DNA of 52,768 bases from Deltaproteobacteria bacterium (lineage in GTDB: Bacteria; Desulfobacterota; GWC2-55-46). A program made the translations under genes and the position numbers. Shown here one piece after another: positions 41,233 through 51,074 of the stretch; within the stretch, counting starts at the first letter, position 1, and every line of letters begins with the position of its first letter. The DNA lies in assembly GCA_016212705.1 (NCBI GenBank), contig JACREU010000108.1, positions 1 to 52,768 on the forward strand. The letters run 5' to 3'. The notes beneath the pieces were generated by a model that searched no databases, was not told the DNA's origin, and saw nothing but the letters and a program-made list of their open reading frames with translations.

Positions 41233-41949
41233 TTACGAGAGGCCGACGTCGATAAGGAGCATCTCCACGTCATTTTCCGCGCGGATGGCGATGTCGGTCT
41301 CATCCGTTATCATCGCGGCGCCGAATTCGTAGACAAGCCTTTCGTTTATCCGCGCCGGACCCCCTTCAAGCATATAGACGTAGGCCCCCCTACCGGGCTC
41401 CATGCGGTAGTCTGTCTCGCGCCCTTTTTCGAGGAATGAAGCGAATACGCGCGCATTGGATTTTATGGGGAGTGCGTCCTTGTGGACGGGCGAAACGATA
41501 GGCAGGAGTCTGTTGAAGCGGTCTTTCCGTTCGAAGTGCTTCTGCTCAACCGAAGGCTTGAGCCCCTCTGCCGACGGATAGAACCACATCTGGATGAAGC
41601 GCATCGGGGCGTCCGGCAGGTTGTTTATCTCAGAGTGCCACATCCCCCGGCCAACGGTCGTATGCTGGACCCCGCCCTTTTTGAGCACCCCGCCCCTGCC
41701 GTTCTCGTCGGCATGCCTGAACTCGCCGCCGGCGCAGTAGGTGACGACCTCTATTTCTCTATGGGGGTGGAGCGGCCAGATTGCTCCGGGGGAGAGTGTG
41801 TCGTCGTTGAATACGCGGAGCGCGCCGAAGCGCGTGTGTTTCCTGTCGCGGTAGTCCCCGAAAGAAAAGTGCCAGCGGCCCTGGAAGGTGCCTTCTTCGA
41901 TTTCGCCTTGGGCCTTGAATATCTCATCAGGGCTTCTGAGCGTAATCAT
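41233..41949 (-). CDS. Pirin family protein (YhhW-like bicupin)
   Basis: About 238 residues from the ATG at 41949 (GGAGA upstream); an in-frame start 11 codons earlier has no site. N-terminal cupin with metal ligands HPHRE and QHTTVGRGMWHSE (H-x-H … H … E), as in quercetinase-active pirins; the second cupin (about 145-238) is degenerate. Cytoplasmic. Known YhhW-type proteins oxidise quercetin in vitro, physiological role unclear. It follows tpx on the same strand, 150 bases apart, with a hairpin between them. Confidence 0.9.
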   Translation of the reverse strand: MITLRSPDEIFKAQGEIEEGTFQGRWHFSFGDYRDRKHTRFGALRVFNDDTLSPGAIWPLHPHREIEVVTYCAGGEFRHADENGRGGVLKKGGVQHTTVGRGMWHSEINNLPDAPMRFIQMWFYPSAEGLKPSVEQKHFERKDRFNRLLPIVSPVHKDALPIKSNARVFASFLEKGRETDYRMEPGRGAYVYMLEGGPARINERLVYEFGAAMITDETDIAIRAENDVEMLLIDVGLS

Positions 41950-42061
41950 CAGGGTTCTCCGTCCGGTAGGCCCAATGCGCACGCGTTGCCGCGCATCTAT
42001 TTAAGGGCTTTAAGGCGCGGCTTAAAAGCCGCGTACTTGAGGCCGCTGGTCTTCGATAAGG

Positions 42062-42093
42062 CTACCTCTAAAAATTGTTATTTTCAGAGGTAG
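42062..42093 (-). terminator. 32-bp hairpin after tpx
   Basis: CTACCTCT and AGAGGTAG at the ends plus AAAAT/ATTTT inside, one mismatch, loop TGTT: a near-perfect palindrome just after the tpx stop. No T-run follows outside the stem, so it may protect the mRNA end rather than terminate. A second GCGGCTT/AAGCCGC hairpin is at about 42018-42032. Confidence 0.5.
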
Positions 42094-42101
42094 ACGGAAA
42101 T

Positions 42102-42623
42102 TCATCTTCTGGTGAGGAGCCCCTCTGCCGCCTTTAACGCCGCGTCAAAGTCTACCGAAGAGGTGACCTCCCTGACGATCTCGATATGGCGTATTACATC
42201 GTTAGAGTCTATGACGAATATCGAGCGCGTGAGCAACCGGAGCTCCTTTATGAGCACCCCGTAGCCCATCCCGAAAGACGCGTCCCTGTGGTCCGAAAGG
42301 GTCTGCACCTTCTCGATCCCCGCGCTCGAGCAGAACCTGCTTATGGCAAAGGGGAGGTCCATGCTGATATTGATGACCGCCACATCGCCGGGGAGCTTTG
42401 CGGCCTCCTGGTTGAAGCGCCGGGCCTGCGCGTCGCATACAGGGGTGTCGAGCGAGGGCGTTACGCTTATGATCTTCGCCTTGCCAAAAAAGTCCTTTAA
42501 CTGGACCTCTTTCAGGTCCTTGCCTATCGCCTTGAAGTCCGGGGCCTTGTCTCCCTTAGTAAGCTCAGGGCCGAGGAGCGTTAACGGGTTCCCCTTGAAT
42601 GTGACTACGCCTTTTCTCTCCAT
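42102..42623 (-). CDS. tpx: Thiol peroxidase
   Basis: 173 residues, atypical 2-Cys peroxiredoxin of the Tpx class that reduces hydroperoxides with thioredoxin. Peroxidatic C63 in TPSLDTPVCDAQ and resolving C98 in RFCSSAGIE are both in place (family C60/C94). Length and N-terminal GNPLTLLG match the family. Preceded by AAGGGATTAAGG and a good sigma-70 promoter. Confidence 0.96.
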   Translation of the reverse strand: MERKGVVTFKGNPLTLLGPELTKGDKAPDFKAIGKDLKEVQLKDFFGKAKIISVTPSLDTPVCDAQARRFNQEAAKLPGDVAVINISMDLPFAISRFCSSAGIEKVQTLSDHRDASFGMGYGVLIKELRLLTRSIFVIDSNDVIRHIEIVREVTSSVDFDAALKAAEGLLTRR

Positions 42624-42949
42624 GCCTTAATCCCTTTCGACCTCTTTTTTGAGCCCATGAGCAGGCTGTTAGCTTAAGCGTATCAGAATCCGAAAAGTTG
42701 TCAAATGGCCCTGCGCCGGGTCCTCGCCGGACGGGCGAAGCTCACATCCAGCGGTGGATGGCAATTGGACGATAAGAGGCCCCGGATACTCCGGCTCGTC
42801 CTTGACAAAGACAGAGGTCAATGCTAAGTAACTGTTGATACCCAAGACTGCGGCGGACCGGACATTTCCTAACCGGCAGAGGCCCGGATAAGCGGCACGA
42901 GTCCGTGGGTCCGCAGGAACACGACCATTAACCCTTTCGGCGGAAGCGA
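42624..42949. other. Divergent gap between tpx and the rhomboid gene
   Basis: 326 bases. Left part: the tpx promoter. Right part: a 22-base stretch (42875-42896) 20/22 identical to 2129-2150 upstream of the K+ channel gene. Between them (42710-42870) I see only short GC hairpins and no gene. Confidence 0.5.
42677..42704 (-). promoter_or_regulatory. Sigma-70 promoter of tpx
   Basis: Minus strand TTGACA (42704-42699), 16-bp spacer ending in TGA, then TACGCT (42682-42677): a perfect -35 with an extended -10. Start near 42670. Confidence 0.6.
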
Positions 42950-43615
42950 ATGATACCTCTCAAGGACGACATCCCCTCGAGCACCTTCCCTTTCGTAACC
43001 ATAGCGATAATAGTAATCAACTCGCTCGTATTCATATACGAGATAATGCTCGGGATGCCGGGAGGGGAGGGGTTCGTCCTTAGGACCGCCGCGATACCCT
43101 ACGAGATAACGCATCTCATCGACGCGGCCCCGAGGTCGTTCGTGCCACCGCCTTTTACGCTCCTTACTGCAATGTTCGTCCACGGGGGGCTTTTTCACAT
43201 AGCAGGCAACATGCTCTTCCTCTGGGTATTCGGCGATAACGTCGAAGACGCGTTCGGACACTTCACGTTTTTTGTCTTCTATCTCGTGACCGGGGTGATT
43301 GCGAGCCTCTCTCACATAATGATGGAACCAACTTCGACGGTCCCCATGATAGGCGCGAGCGGCGCGGTCGCCGGGGTCCTCGGCGCGTACTTCCTTATGT
43401 TCCCGAGGGCTCAGATAAAAACGCTCGTATTTCTCATCTTCTTCGTATCCGTCGCCCGCATACCGGCCGTAGTATTCCTTGGCTTCTGGTTTTTGATGCA
43501 GATATTGAGCTCTGGCGTAGCCTCCGGCGGCATAGCCTGGTACGCACATATAGGAGGGTTTCTCGCGGGCATCCTCGGGGTGCTTCTCATCCGGCCTTTC
43601 AAGAGGAGGGGATAG
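42950..43615 (+). CDS. Rhomboid family intramembrane serine protease
   Basis: 221 residues, six or seven membrane helices. Catalytic serine S137 in GASGAVAG, catalytic H200 in YAHIGGFLAG, and the oxyanion-type H/N in FHIAGNMLFLWVFG (N87) are all present, so it should cleave membrane proteins within the bilayer. GGCGGAAG precedes the ATG. It ends 12 bases before the nicotinate phosphoribosyltransferase gene, with AAAGGAGG in the gap, so the two are co-transcribed. Confidence 0.94.
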   Translation: MIPLKDDIPSSTFPFVTIAIIVINSLVFIYEIMLGMPGGEGFVLRTAAIPYEITHLIDAAPRSFVPPPFTLLTAMFVHGGLFHIAGNMLFLWVFGDNVEDAFGHFTFFVFYLVTGVIASLSHIMMEPTSTVPMIGASGAVAGVLGAYFLMFPRAQIKTLVFLIFFVSVARIPAVVFLGFWFLMQILSSGVASGGIAWYAHIGGFLAGILGVLLIRPFKRRG

Positions 43616-43627
43616 AAAAGGAGGCTT

Positions 43628-44794
43628 ATGAAACGGACATTCCACGTAGCAAGCGACGAGGACATAAAGGGCGGACGCGTGACCGACGTATACTTCGCGC
43701 GGACCCTCGAAATACTTAAAGAGAAGGGGATAGACAAGAGGGTCAGGGCCGAGTTCTTCGCGAAGAAACTGCCCGCCAACTACGGCTGGGGGGTGCTCGC
43801 GGGGATAGAAGAGGTCGCGCGCCTCATGGAAGGCAAGCCGGTGAACATAAGGTCTTTCAGGGAAGGCGAGGTCTTCTACCCCTGGGAGCCGGTCGTGGAG
43901 ATAGAGGGGAGATACGCTGACTTCTGCGTATTCGAGACGGCGCTTTTGGGCCTCATCTGCGAATCGACAGGGGTGGCGACAAAGTCAGCGAGGATAAGGC
44001 TTGCGGCGGGCGACAGGACGGTCGCGAGCTTCGGGGCGAGAAGGATGCACCCGGCGATAGCGCCTATGATAGAGCGTGCCGCTTTCATAGGCGGGTGCGA
44101 CGGGGTCGCCGTAATCGCGAGCGCGGATCTGCTGGAGGTCGACCCAATGGGCACCATGCCGCACGCGCTCATACTCGTCATCGGCGATACAGTCGAGGCA
44201 ACGCGGGCGTTTGATGAGGTGATAGGCAGGGATGTAAAGAGGGTCGCGCTCATAGATACCTTCAACGACGAGAAGTTCGAGGCATTGCGGGTCGCCGGGG
44301 CGATGAAGGAGAGGCTCTACGGGGTCAGGCTCGATACGCCCGCTTCAAGGAGGGGCGACTTCTACCGGATATTCGAGGAGGTCAGATGGGAGCTCGACCT
44401 CAGGGGTTTTAAGGATGTAAAGCTCTTCGCGAGCGGCGGGCTCGACGAAGACGAGGTGATAAGGCTAAAGCCCATCGTCGACGCCTTCGGCGTCGGCACC
44501 TGCATCAGCAACGCCCCTGTCGTCGACTTTGCGATGGACATAACGGAGATTGAGGGAAAGCCTATCGCGAAACGGGGCAAGTGGTCTGGGGTGAAGGACG
44601 TTATCAAGTGTTCGGCCTGCAATGAAAGAAAGATAATCCCTTTAGGGGCCGCAACGGGTGAGTGCGCCTGCGGCGGCGGGTTTGCAAGCCTCTTCCATCC
44701 GCTTGTAACGGAGGGCAGGATAGTCCGGGAGCTTCCGAAGCCGAAGGAGATAAGGGAGAGGACGCTTAAGGGGATAAAGGGACTTTCTTTGTAA
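43628..44794 (+). CDS. Nicotinate phosphoribosyltransferase
   Basis: 388 residues. Makes nicotinate mononucleotide from nicotinate and PRPP in NAD salvage. Type II PRTase signatures: SFGARRMHPAIAPMIERAAFIGG near 135-157, the GVRLDTPASRRGD loop (about 238-250) and the LFASGGLDEDEV phosphate-binding segment (about 265-276). Near the C-terminus a zinc knuckle CSAC … CAC (about 335-358) is present, as in archaeal-type enzymes such as that of Thermoplasma. Second gene of the rhomboid operon; no functional link is obvious. Confidence 0.93.
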   Translation: MKRTFHVASDEDIKGGRVTDVYFARTLEILKEKGIDKRVRAEFFAKKLPANYGWGVLAGIEEVARLMEGKPVNIRSFREGEVFYPWEPVVEIEGRYADFCVFETALLGLICESTGVATKSARIRLAAGDRTVASFGARRMHPAIAPMIERAAFIGGCDGVAVIASADLLEVDPMGTMPHALILVIGDTVEATRAFDEVIGRDVKRVALIDTFNDEKFEALRVAGAMKERLYGVRLDTPASRRGDFYRIFEEVRWELDLRGFKDVKLFASGGLDEDEVIRLKPIVDAFGVGTCISNAPVVDFAMDITEIEGKPIAKRGKWSGVKDVIKCSACNERKIIPLGAATGECACGGGFASLFHPLVTEGRIVRELPKPKEIRERTLKGIKGLSL

Positions 44795-44859
44795 TTTACA
44801 GTGAATGGCGGTCCAGGAAAGTTTTCAGGTTCGGAAGGATAGTGAATTTTTGCGGCCTC

Positions 44860-45024
44860 TCAGAAGTGCATCCTGCCGTGGAGCTTGTCCGCCAGGGCCG
44901 CCATGTACTTGAAAATAATCTCCGAGTTGTTCGTAAGGAGATAAACGAGGTTTCCGAGCACCAGGAGCGAGATCAACGCCATTAAAAGGTATTTAGACTT
45001 TTGAGCCGTGGTTTCTTTTATCAT
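44860..45024 (-). CDS. Small single-span membrane protein (54 aa)
   Basis: From the ATG at 45024, preceded by AAGGAGGG (an upstream in-frame start has none). Short polar N-terminus (MIKETTAQKSK), one membrane helix (about 12-30, YLLMALISLLVLGNLVYLL), then a helical cytoplasmic or periplasmic tail ending KLHGRMHF. Family unknown. Monocistronic and convergent with nothing; about 65 bases separate it from the end of the phosphoribosyltransferase gene. Confidence 0.68.
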   Translation of the reverse strand: MIKETTAQKSKYLLMALISLLVLGNLVYLLTNNSEIIFKYMAALADKLHGRMHF

Positions 45025-45323
45025 AAGTCCCTCCTTTTCAAAAATCCTCATATTGTTTATATCGGGTGCGGCATTCAAAAACTTTAGCCCTTTTTTGCCC
45101 TCACGACCGTCCCCCTGGCCTGTCCATGCGCCCATATTAAAACGACCCGCATTAAGGCTTAATGAAATCAGGAAATAAGCCGAAAGACTATGAAGGCTCC
45201 GCGGACCCCGCTGTTCGAGCCATTGTTGATTTTAGGGGCGGAATATGGTAAAAAATTGAGAGTTTTCCGTTGGTTTTGAGGCCCACGGCTGTCTCTCTGG
45301 CCTGGAATACCCATTGGAGCAGG
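45025..45323. other. Divergent gap before the glycan-type cluster
   Basis: About 300 bases without a gene. The main feature is the perfect palindrome ATTAAG-G-CTTAAT (45152-45164), a possible operator. T-rich and A-rich blocks (for example around 45085 and 45247) may hold promoters in both directions, but no good -35/-10 pair was found. Confidence 0.4.
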
Positions 45324-46778
45324 ATGAGCAAAGAGCCGAAAGAGACTAACTGGGCGCTTGAACACATCGAGTCGCGAAAATCCCTCATCCGGGCCTCGTA
45401 CGATAGTATCGCCGAGGTCCGCGAAAAGTGGATAATAAAGAACCGCTACTTCTACAAGAAGCTCGGGGCCTCGCTCAAATTTATCGTTGAGCCGGGCAAG
45501 GGTGTCCTCCTCTTCAGGTCCGAGCTCGGCCAGGTCCTCCCGGACCTATCCCCCCAAAAGGCGCTCGGCGTCGATATCTGCCAGAAGATGGTATCGTTCG
45601 CCAGGAAAAAGTACCCGCAATACTCCTTCGAGTGCGCCGACCCCGAGGATGTCGAGCTGAAAGAGAAGTTCGACTACATCGTCTTTTACACCTTAGGCGA
45701 CATCATAGACATCGAGAAGGCATTCTTAAACGCAGGACGCTCCGCCGACGATTCCACGCGCCTCATCGTCATCAACTACAACTACCTCTGGAGGCCGCTC
45801 ATCGTGGCCGCCGAGAAGCTCGGCTGGAAGGTCCCGCAGCCTACGCAGAACTGGCTTAACCTCCCGGTAATCGAGAACATGCTCTATCTCGCCGGATACG
45901 AGGTGGTGAAAAGATACCATCAGGTGCTCTTTCCCGTCAACATCCCGGCCGTCTCGTGGTTCTTTAACGACATACTCGCCAAGGTCCCGGTAATAAAGGG
46001 CCTCTGCTTCCTCCAGATAGCGGTAGCGAAGAAGATAGTGAACAGGCCCGCTGACGGCTATACCGTCTCCGTAATCGTCCCGTGCAGGAACGAGAAGGGG
46101 AACATCGCGGACGCCGTAAAGCGCGTGCCGAAGATGGGCAAAGGGACCGAGCTTATATTCTGCGACGATAAATCCACGGACGGCACCGCGGACGAGGTCA
46201 GGCGCATGATGGCCTTGTATCCTGAAAAGAACATCAGGCTCGTCAATGGCCCCGGCATCTGCAAGGCGAAGAACGTCTGGGCCGGGTTCGACGCGGCAAA
46301 GGGCGACATCCTCATGATACTCGACGCCGACTTGACCGTCATACCCGAGGAGCTCCCGTACTTCTACGACGCCATAGCAACCGGCAGGGGCGAGTTCATA
46401 AACGGCTCCCGCATGATATACCCCATGCAGGAGCAGGCGATGAGGACCCTTAACATCATTGGGAACAAGTTCTTCAGCCTCGCCTTTTCGTACCTCCTCG
46501 GACAGAGGCTCACCGACACCCTCTGCGGCACAAAGGTCATATGGAGAAAGGACTGGCCGAGTGTAAAGGGGCTACTCGGCTCCTGGGGGGTCGAAGACAG
46601 GTGGGGCGACTACGAGCTCATATTCGGCGCGGCGAAGCTCCATCTTAAGATAATCGAGGTGCCTGTCCATTACCTCGAGCGCGTCTACGGGGAAACGAAG
46701 ATGACGAAGCGTTTGCAGAACGGCGTCGTCATGCTCCGGATGTGCATGGCGGCGCTTAAAAAATTCAAGTTCGTTTAA
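45324..46778 (+). CDS. Fusion of a class I methyltransferase-like domain and a GT2 glycosyltransferase
   Basis: 484 residues from the ATG at 45324 (GGAGCAGG upstream; an in-frame start at 45270 is weaker). Residues about 35-235 follow the class I methyltransferase pattern, with the acidic end of strand 2 kept (ALGVDICQKMV), but glycine motif I is replaced by VLLFRSELGQVL, so SAM binding is doubtful. Residues about 255-470 are a dolichyl-phosphate-mannose-synthase-like GT2: SVIVPCRNEKGNI, FCDDKSTDGT, the DAD metal motif in MILDADLTV and a GTKVIWRKDW acceptor region. Probably makes a polyprenyl-phosphate sugar for a GT-C enzyme such as the one at 47606. First gene of a rightward cluster. Confidence 0.85.
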   Translation: MSKEPKETNWALEHIESRKSLIRASYDSIAEVREKWIIKNRYFYKKLGASLKFIVEPGKGVLLFRSELGQVLPDLSPQKALGVDICQKMVSFARKKYPQYSFECADPEDVELKEKFDYIVFYTLGDIIDIEKAFLNAGRSADDSTRLIVINYNYLWRPLIVAAEKLGWKVPQPTQNWLNLPVIENMLYLAGYEVVKRYHQVLFPVNIPAVSWFFNDILAKVPVIKGLCFLQIAVAKKIVNRPADGYTVSVIVPCRNEKGNIADAVKRVPKMGKGTELIFCDDKSTDGTADEVRRMMALYPEKNIRLVNGPGICKAKNVWAGFDAAKGDILMILDADLTVIPEELPYFYDAIATGRGEFINGSRMIYPMQEQAMRTLNIIGNKFFSLAFSYLLGQRLTDTLCGTKVIWRKDWPSVKGLLGSWGVEDRWGDYELIFGAAKLHLKIIEVPVHYLERVYGETKMTKRLQNGVVMLRMCMAALKKFKFV

Positions 46779-46807
46779 CAAACCTTCGGGAAGACCGAAC
46801 TGACGGG

Positions 46808-47530
46808 ATGTCCAAAGAGATATTAGACCAGCACAGGGTGTTATGGGAAAAGAAGAAGGTCACCAGGTACCTGTACAATAAATGGTACGGGGATATTCGG
46901 GAAGTCCTTGTCTCAGGCCCAACGGTCGAGCTCGGGGCCGGCACGGGCAACTTCAAGGAGTTCATGCCTTCTGCCGTATCTTCCGATATCGTATTCTGCG
47001 AATGGCTTGACGTGGTAAGCGACGCAATGGCATTGCCTTACAGGGACGGCTCTGTCGGCAATTTCGTCCTTATAGACGCGATACACCACGTAAAGAGGCC
47101 AATAGCGGTCATTGACGAGATGCAGAGGTGTCTTAAAAAGGGCGGGCGGATAGTGATATTGGACGTCTATATTTCCCCGCTATCCTATCTGTACTATAAT
47201 TTCCTGCACAAAGAAGACGTCGACCTTTCGGCCGACGTCTTTGACATGGTGGACGATGCCGTGGAAAAGGCCCCGTTTTCCTCGAACCAGGCGATCGCCA
47301 CGCTCCTTTTTTTCAGGGGCATCGAAAGGTTTATGAAAATGTATCCGCGCCTTAAGGTCATACGGAGGGAGGTAAGGGACTTCATGCTATACCCCTTAAG
47401 CGGCGGGTTCGAGGGCGCTCAGCTTGTGCCGTTTTCAATGACAGGCTTTCTTGAGTCGGTCGACAAATGGGGTTTGAAGATATTGGGCTCAAAAGTAGCC
47501 GCAAGGTGTCTGGTAGTCCTGGAGAAATAA
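46808..47530 (+). CDS. SAM-dependent methyltransferase
   Basis: 240 residues, Methyltransf_11 type: motif I VELGAGTGNFKEF (about 40-52), motif II area DVVSDAMALPYRDGSVGNFVLIDAIHHVKRP, and the post-motif LKKGGRIVILDVYISP. C-terminal half has a membrane-proximal helical part. It starts 29 bases after the GT2 fusion gene and shares its cluster, so the acceptor may be a lipid-linked sugar or glycan. Exact substrate unknown. Confidence 0.88.
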   Translation: MSKEILDQHRVLWEKKKVTRYLYNKWYGDIREVLVSGPTVELGAGTGNFKEFMPSAVSSDIVFCEWLDVVSDAMALPYRDGSVGNFVLIDAIHHVKRPIAVIDEMQRCLKKGGRIVILDVYISPLSYLYYNFLHKEDVDLSADVFDMVDDAVEKAPFSSNQAIATLLFFRGIERFMKMYPRLKVIRREVRDFMLYPLSGGFEGAQLVPFSMTGFLESVDKWGLKILGSKVAARCLVVLEK

Positions 47531-47605
47531 GCGCCTTTAAATGGAAAAAAGACCGGCGGGCGACGCAGGGCCGACACGGATAAAAATAAGGCATAAGGCC
47601 GGAAG

Positions 47606-49546
47606 ATGGACAAACGGGTCTCCAAAAAAAACGATGCGAATAACGGCAGGAAGGGGCCGGCCGGCAAAACCGCCGCCGGGCCGGTCGTGAACATCCGTGA
47701 CTACATGCCGAAGAGGGATTTTTCCGCGGTATGGGTCCACATCTTCGCTATTGTCGTGCTGACGATAGCCATATACTCAAATGGCATGAACGGCGCTTTT
47801 GTGGGGGACGATGTGAGCTTCATAGAAGACAACATCGCCATACGGAGCCTCGCCAACGTCCCGGAGTTCTTTTTGTCGCCCAAGTCGCTTGCCGCCGGGG
47901 ATACCGAGTGGGGGACGACCATATACAGGCCGCTACGCACCGTCTCTTTCGCCGTCGACTACGCGCTCTTCGGTCTGAAGCCCTATGGATACCACGTCGT
48001 GAACCTCATCCTCCACCTGGGTGCGTCTGTTTCGTTCTACTTCGTGGTCCTCGGCCTCTTCAATATCGCCGGGGTCGCGTTCCTGTCCGCGCTCCTCTTT
48101 GCCGTGCACCCGGTCCACATAGAGGCCGTCACCTGGATAGCATCCAGAGCCGACCTTATCGGCATGGCCCTCTTAAACCTCTCATTCCTCGCGTACATGA
48201 GGCACAAGGAGGGGAGGGGCCGCGCGTGGCTTATAGCCTCGCTCGCGCTCTCGTTCCTCTCGTACATGGGTAAGGAGACGATGGTATTCTTCCCCGGCCT
48301 CATCATCCTTTACGACTACGCCACGAGGAACAGGCGCCCCATGCTCGACACCGTAAAGGCGAACATCTGGAGCTGGGCGCTCTTTGCGGCCGTATGCGCC
48401 GCGTATTTATTCATAAGGATGTCCATTACCGGGAGGATGTCGCAAAACCAGGGGTGGTGGGGAGGGACGGCCTATTCGAACTTCCTCATGATGGCCGAGG
48501 CGACGGCGACGTACATAAGGCTCATGGTCTTGCCGTACGGCTTTACATTCCACTACATCATCGACCCGGTATACAGCGTATTCGCCCCGAAGGTCATCGT
48601 ATCCCTCATCGTCATACTCGCCTCTCTAATCCTCATAGCGTATGCGCACTTCAGGAACAGACTCGTATTCTTCTCTCTCCTCTGGTTCTATCTCGGGCTC
48701 GTGCCGATAGCGAACATCATCCCGATATCGTTTTCCATGATGGCGGAAAGATACATATACGCGGCCTCGGCCGGGCCGGTCATCGCGGCCGGCTACGGGT
48801 TATATCGCCTCTACAGGTACGCGGGAGAGAAATCGCCCGTCTTGCAAAGGCTCGCCGCAGGCGCCATAATCGTCCTCGTCCTCATATTCTCCGCGCAGGT
48901 GGTCATAAGGAACGACGACTATAAGGACGAGTTCGCCTTCTACTCATCCGCCGTCGCGGTCTCCCCGGGGTCCCCTCCATCGAACAAGGGGCTCGCCGAC
49001 CAGTACTACAACAGGAAGGAGTACGCCAAATCAATTGAGTATTACGAGAAGGCGATAGCCCTGGACCCGGGCTACGTCGAGGCGCTCCTTGGCGAGGCGG
49101 TCGCTTACAGGGAGACCGGGGAGCTCACGAAGGCGCTCTCAGCCGCCAGAAAGGCCGCCCTTGTCGAAGAGAAGGTCGCCTCATTAAAGCCCAAGAACCC
49201 GCTCATAAAGTTCAACCTCGGCAACATCTATAAAGAGATGGGCGACCTTGAAGCCGCGCGCGCCGAGTGGGAGGCGGCGGTCTCTCTCAACCCCGATTAC
49301 TCGGAGGCGCTGAACCATCTCGGCATCTACTGGCAGTTGAAGGGGGATAACGCCAAGGCCCTTTCCATGTTCGAGAGGTCGCTTAAGGCGAACCCGTTTA
49401 ACGCGGAGACGCATTACAACGCCGCGCTCCTATGCGAGACCGGAGGCGACTCCGCAAAGGCGCGCGTGCATTTCAAGAGTTTTATGGAGCTCGCCGGCCC
49501 CGAGTACGCCTATGAGGTGGAGGCGCTTAAGGGTAAGGGGTATTGA
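47606..49546 (+). CDS. TMTC-like GT-C membrane protein with TPR repeats
   Basis: 646 residues. A basic, disordered N-terminus (about 1-35, many Lys/Ala), then about eleven membrane helices with the acidic loop FVGDDVSFIEDN, IYRPLRTVSFAVDYALFG and HPVHIEAVTWIASRADL, characteristic of the TMTC/DUF1736 GT-C family. The C-terminal ~190 residues are four or five TPRs (SIEYYEKAIALDPGYVEALLGEAVAYRE …; cut here). TPRs likely face the periplasm and bind the protein acceptor. With the GT2 fusion and methyltransferase it forms a candidate protein O-glycosylation unit. Paralogue of 7405-8706. Confidence 0.87.
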   Translation: MDKRVSKKNDANNGRKGPAGKTAAGPVVNIRDYMPKRDFSAVWVHIFAIVVLTIAIYSNGMNGAFVGDDVSFIEDNIAIRSLANVPEFFLSPKSLAAGDTEWGTTIYRPLRTVSFAVDYALFGLKPYGYHVVNLILHLGASVSFYFVVLGLFNIAGVAFLSALLFAVHPVHIEAVTWIASRADLIGMALLNLSFLAYMRHKEGRGRAWLIASLALSFLSYMGKETMVFFPGLIILYDYATRNRRPMLDTVKANIWSWALFAAVCAAYLFIRMSITGRMSQNQGWWGGTAYSNFLMMAEATATYIRLMVLPYGFTFHYIIDPVYSVFAPKVIVSLIVILASLILIAYAHFRNRLVFFSLLWFYLGLVPIANIIPISFSMMAERYIYAASAGPVIAAGYGLYRLYRYAGEKSPVLQRLAAGAIIVLVLIFSAQVVIRNDDYKDEFAFYSSAVAVSPGSPPSNKGLADQYYNRKEYAKSIEYYEKAIALDPGYVEALLGEAVAYRETGELTKALSAARKAALVEEKVASLKPKNPLIKFNLGNIYKEMGDLEAARAEWEAAVSLNPDYSEALNHLGIYWQLKGDNAKALSMFERSLKANPFNAETHYNAALLCETGGDSAKARVHFKSFMELAGPEYAYEVEALKGKGY

Positions 49547-49734
49547 ACCCTCATGAGGGGCTTTTCCGGCATGTGAAACAAGTCCCTCAGGGACAATCGC
49601 CTTTATCCCCATCGTTAAGACGCTTTTGCGCTTAATCCCGGCTATTGGATAATCGATTGATTTGTGATATCTTCTTCTGAATTTGCGCTGTCCCGCCTCC
49701 CGGCGGGCCGCACGGAAGGTACGCATCAATCGTT

Positions 49735-50343
49735 ATGCCCTCTGGCGACATACTCACATACATACTGCTTATATCAGCCGCGTACCTCCTGGGGAGCGTG
49801 CCGACCGGCATCGTCATCGTAAGGCTCTTCGGCGGCGTGGACCCGAGACACTCCGGGTCAAGGAACATCGGCGCGACTAACGTGTCCAGGACCTCAGGGA
49901 AGCTCCCCGGCATACTCACGCTCGCAGGGGACCTCTTCAAAGGCGCGTTCCCGGTATTCATAGCCTTCAGGCTCGGCCCTGCCCCGCTTGTGAGCCTTAC
50001 CGGGCTCGCCGCCTTTCTCGGCCACCTTTTTCCCGTGTACCTGGGGTTTAAGGGGGGCAAGGGGGTGGCCACAGCCTGCGGGGTAATGCTCATCATCTCG
50101 CCGATAGCGACATTACTCAGCGCCGGGGTGTTTGTTGTCACGGTCGCGATAAAAAGATATGTTTCACTCGGATCGATACTCGCCGCGGCGTCTCTGCCTG
50201 TCTTCCTGTCTTTTCTTACGAGGGGCAAACCCTTCGTGTTGCTCGGCGCCGCAATCAGCGCCCTTGTCATCATCAAGCACCGCGAGAACATAAAACGCCT
50301 TGCCGAGGGGCGGGAGAACAAGATAGGCGGCAAGAAGGAATGA
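49735..50343 (+). CDS. plsY: Glycerol-3-phosphate acyltransferase
   Basis: 202 residues, five or so membrane helices. PlsY motifs: GSVPTGIVI (motif 1), SGNIGATN-type sequence as HSGSRNIGATNVSR, and the GGKGVATACGV loop (motif 2) with a third NIKRLAEG tail. Transfers acyl from acyl-phosphate to glycerol-3-phosphate, the step before PlsC. ATG at 49735 has only a weak site. The 190 bases upstream hold two short palindromes (CCCTCATGAGGG at about 49549, GTCCCTCAGGGAC at about 49583). Confidence 0.95.
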   Translation: MPSGDILTYILLISAAYLLGSVPTGIVIVRLFGGVDPRHSGSRNIGATNVSRTSGKLPGILTLAGDLFKGAFPVFIAFRLGPAPLVSLTGLAAFLGHLFPVYLGFKGGKGVATACGVMLIISPIATLLSAGVFVVTVAIKRYVSLGSILAAASLPVFLSFLTRGKPFVLLGAAISALVIIKHRENIKRLAEGRENKIGGKKE

Positions 50344-50460
50344 AGGCCCTGAATAAATATTCCGCAGATGAGCATTTTATGGGCATGGCAGGGTGGGGTT
50401 GCTCAAAATTTAATCGTCCGGAGGGCGGCGGCCTCTGAAAACAGGGTGTTTTTACGCTAA

Positions 50461-50967
<507 letters not shown>

Positions 50968-51074
50968 GGCCTTTGCCAGGTTGCGGGCGCAAGACCGCCC
51001 TTCGATATCGTCTCAAGCCGTTTTTCGGACAGGGCTATCCAGTTTTCCCGAATATAAAAGGAGGGCAGTAAAAA

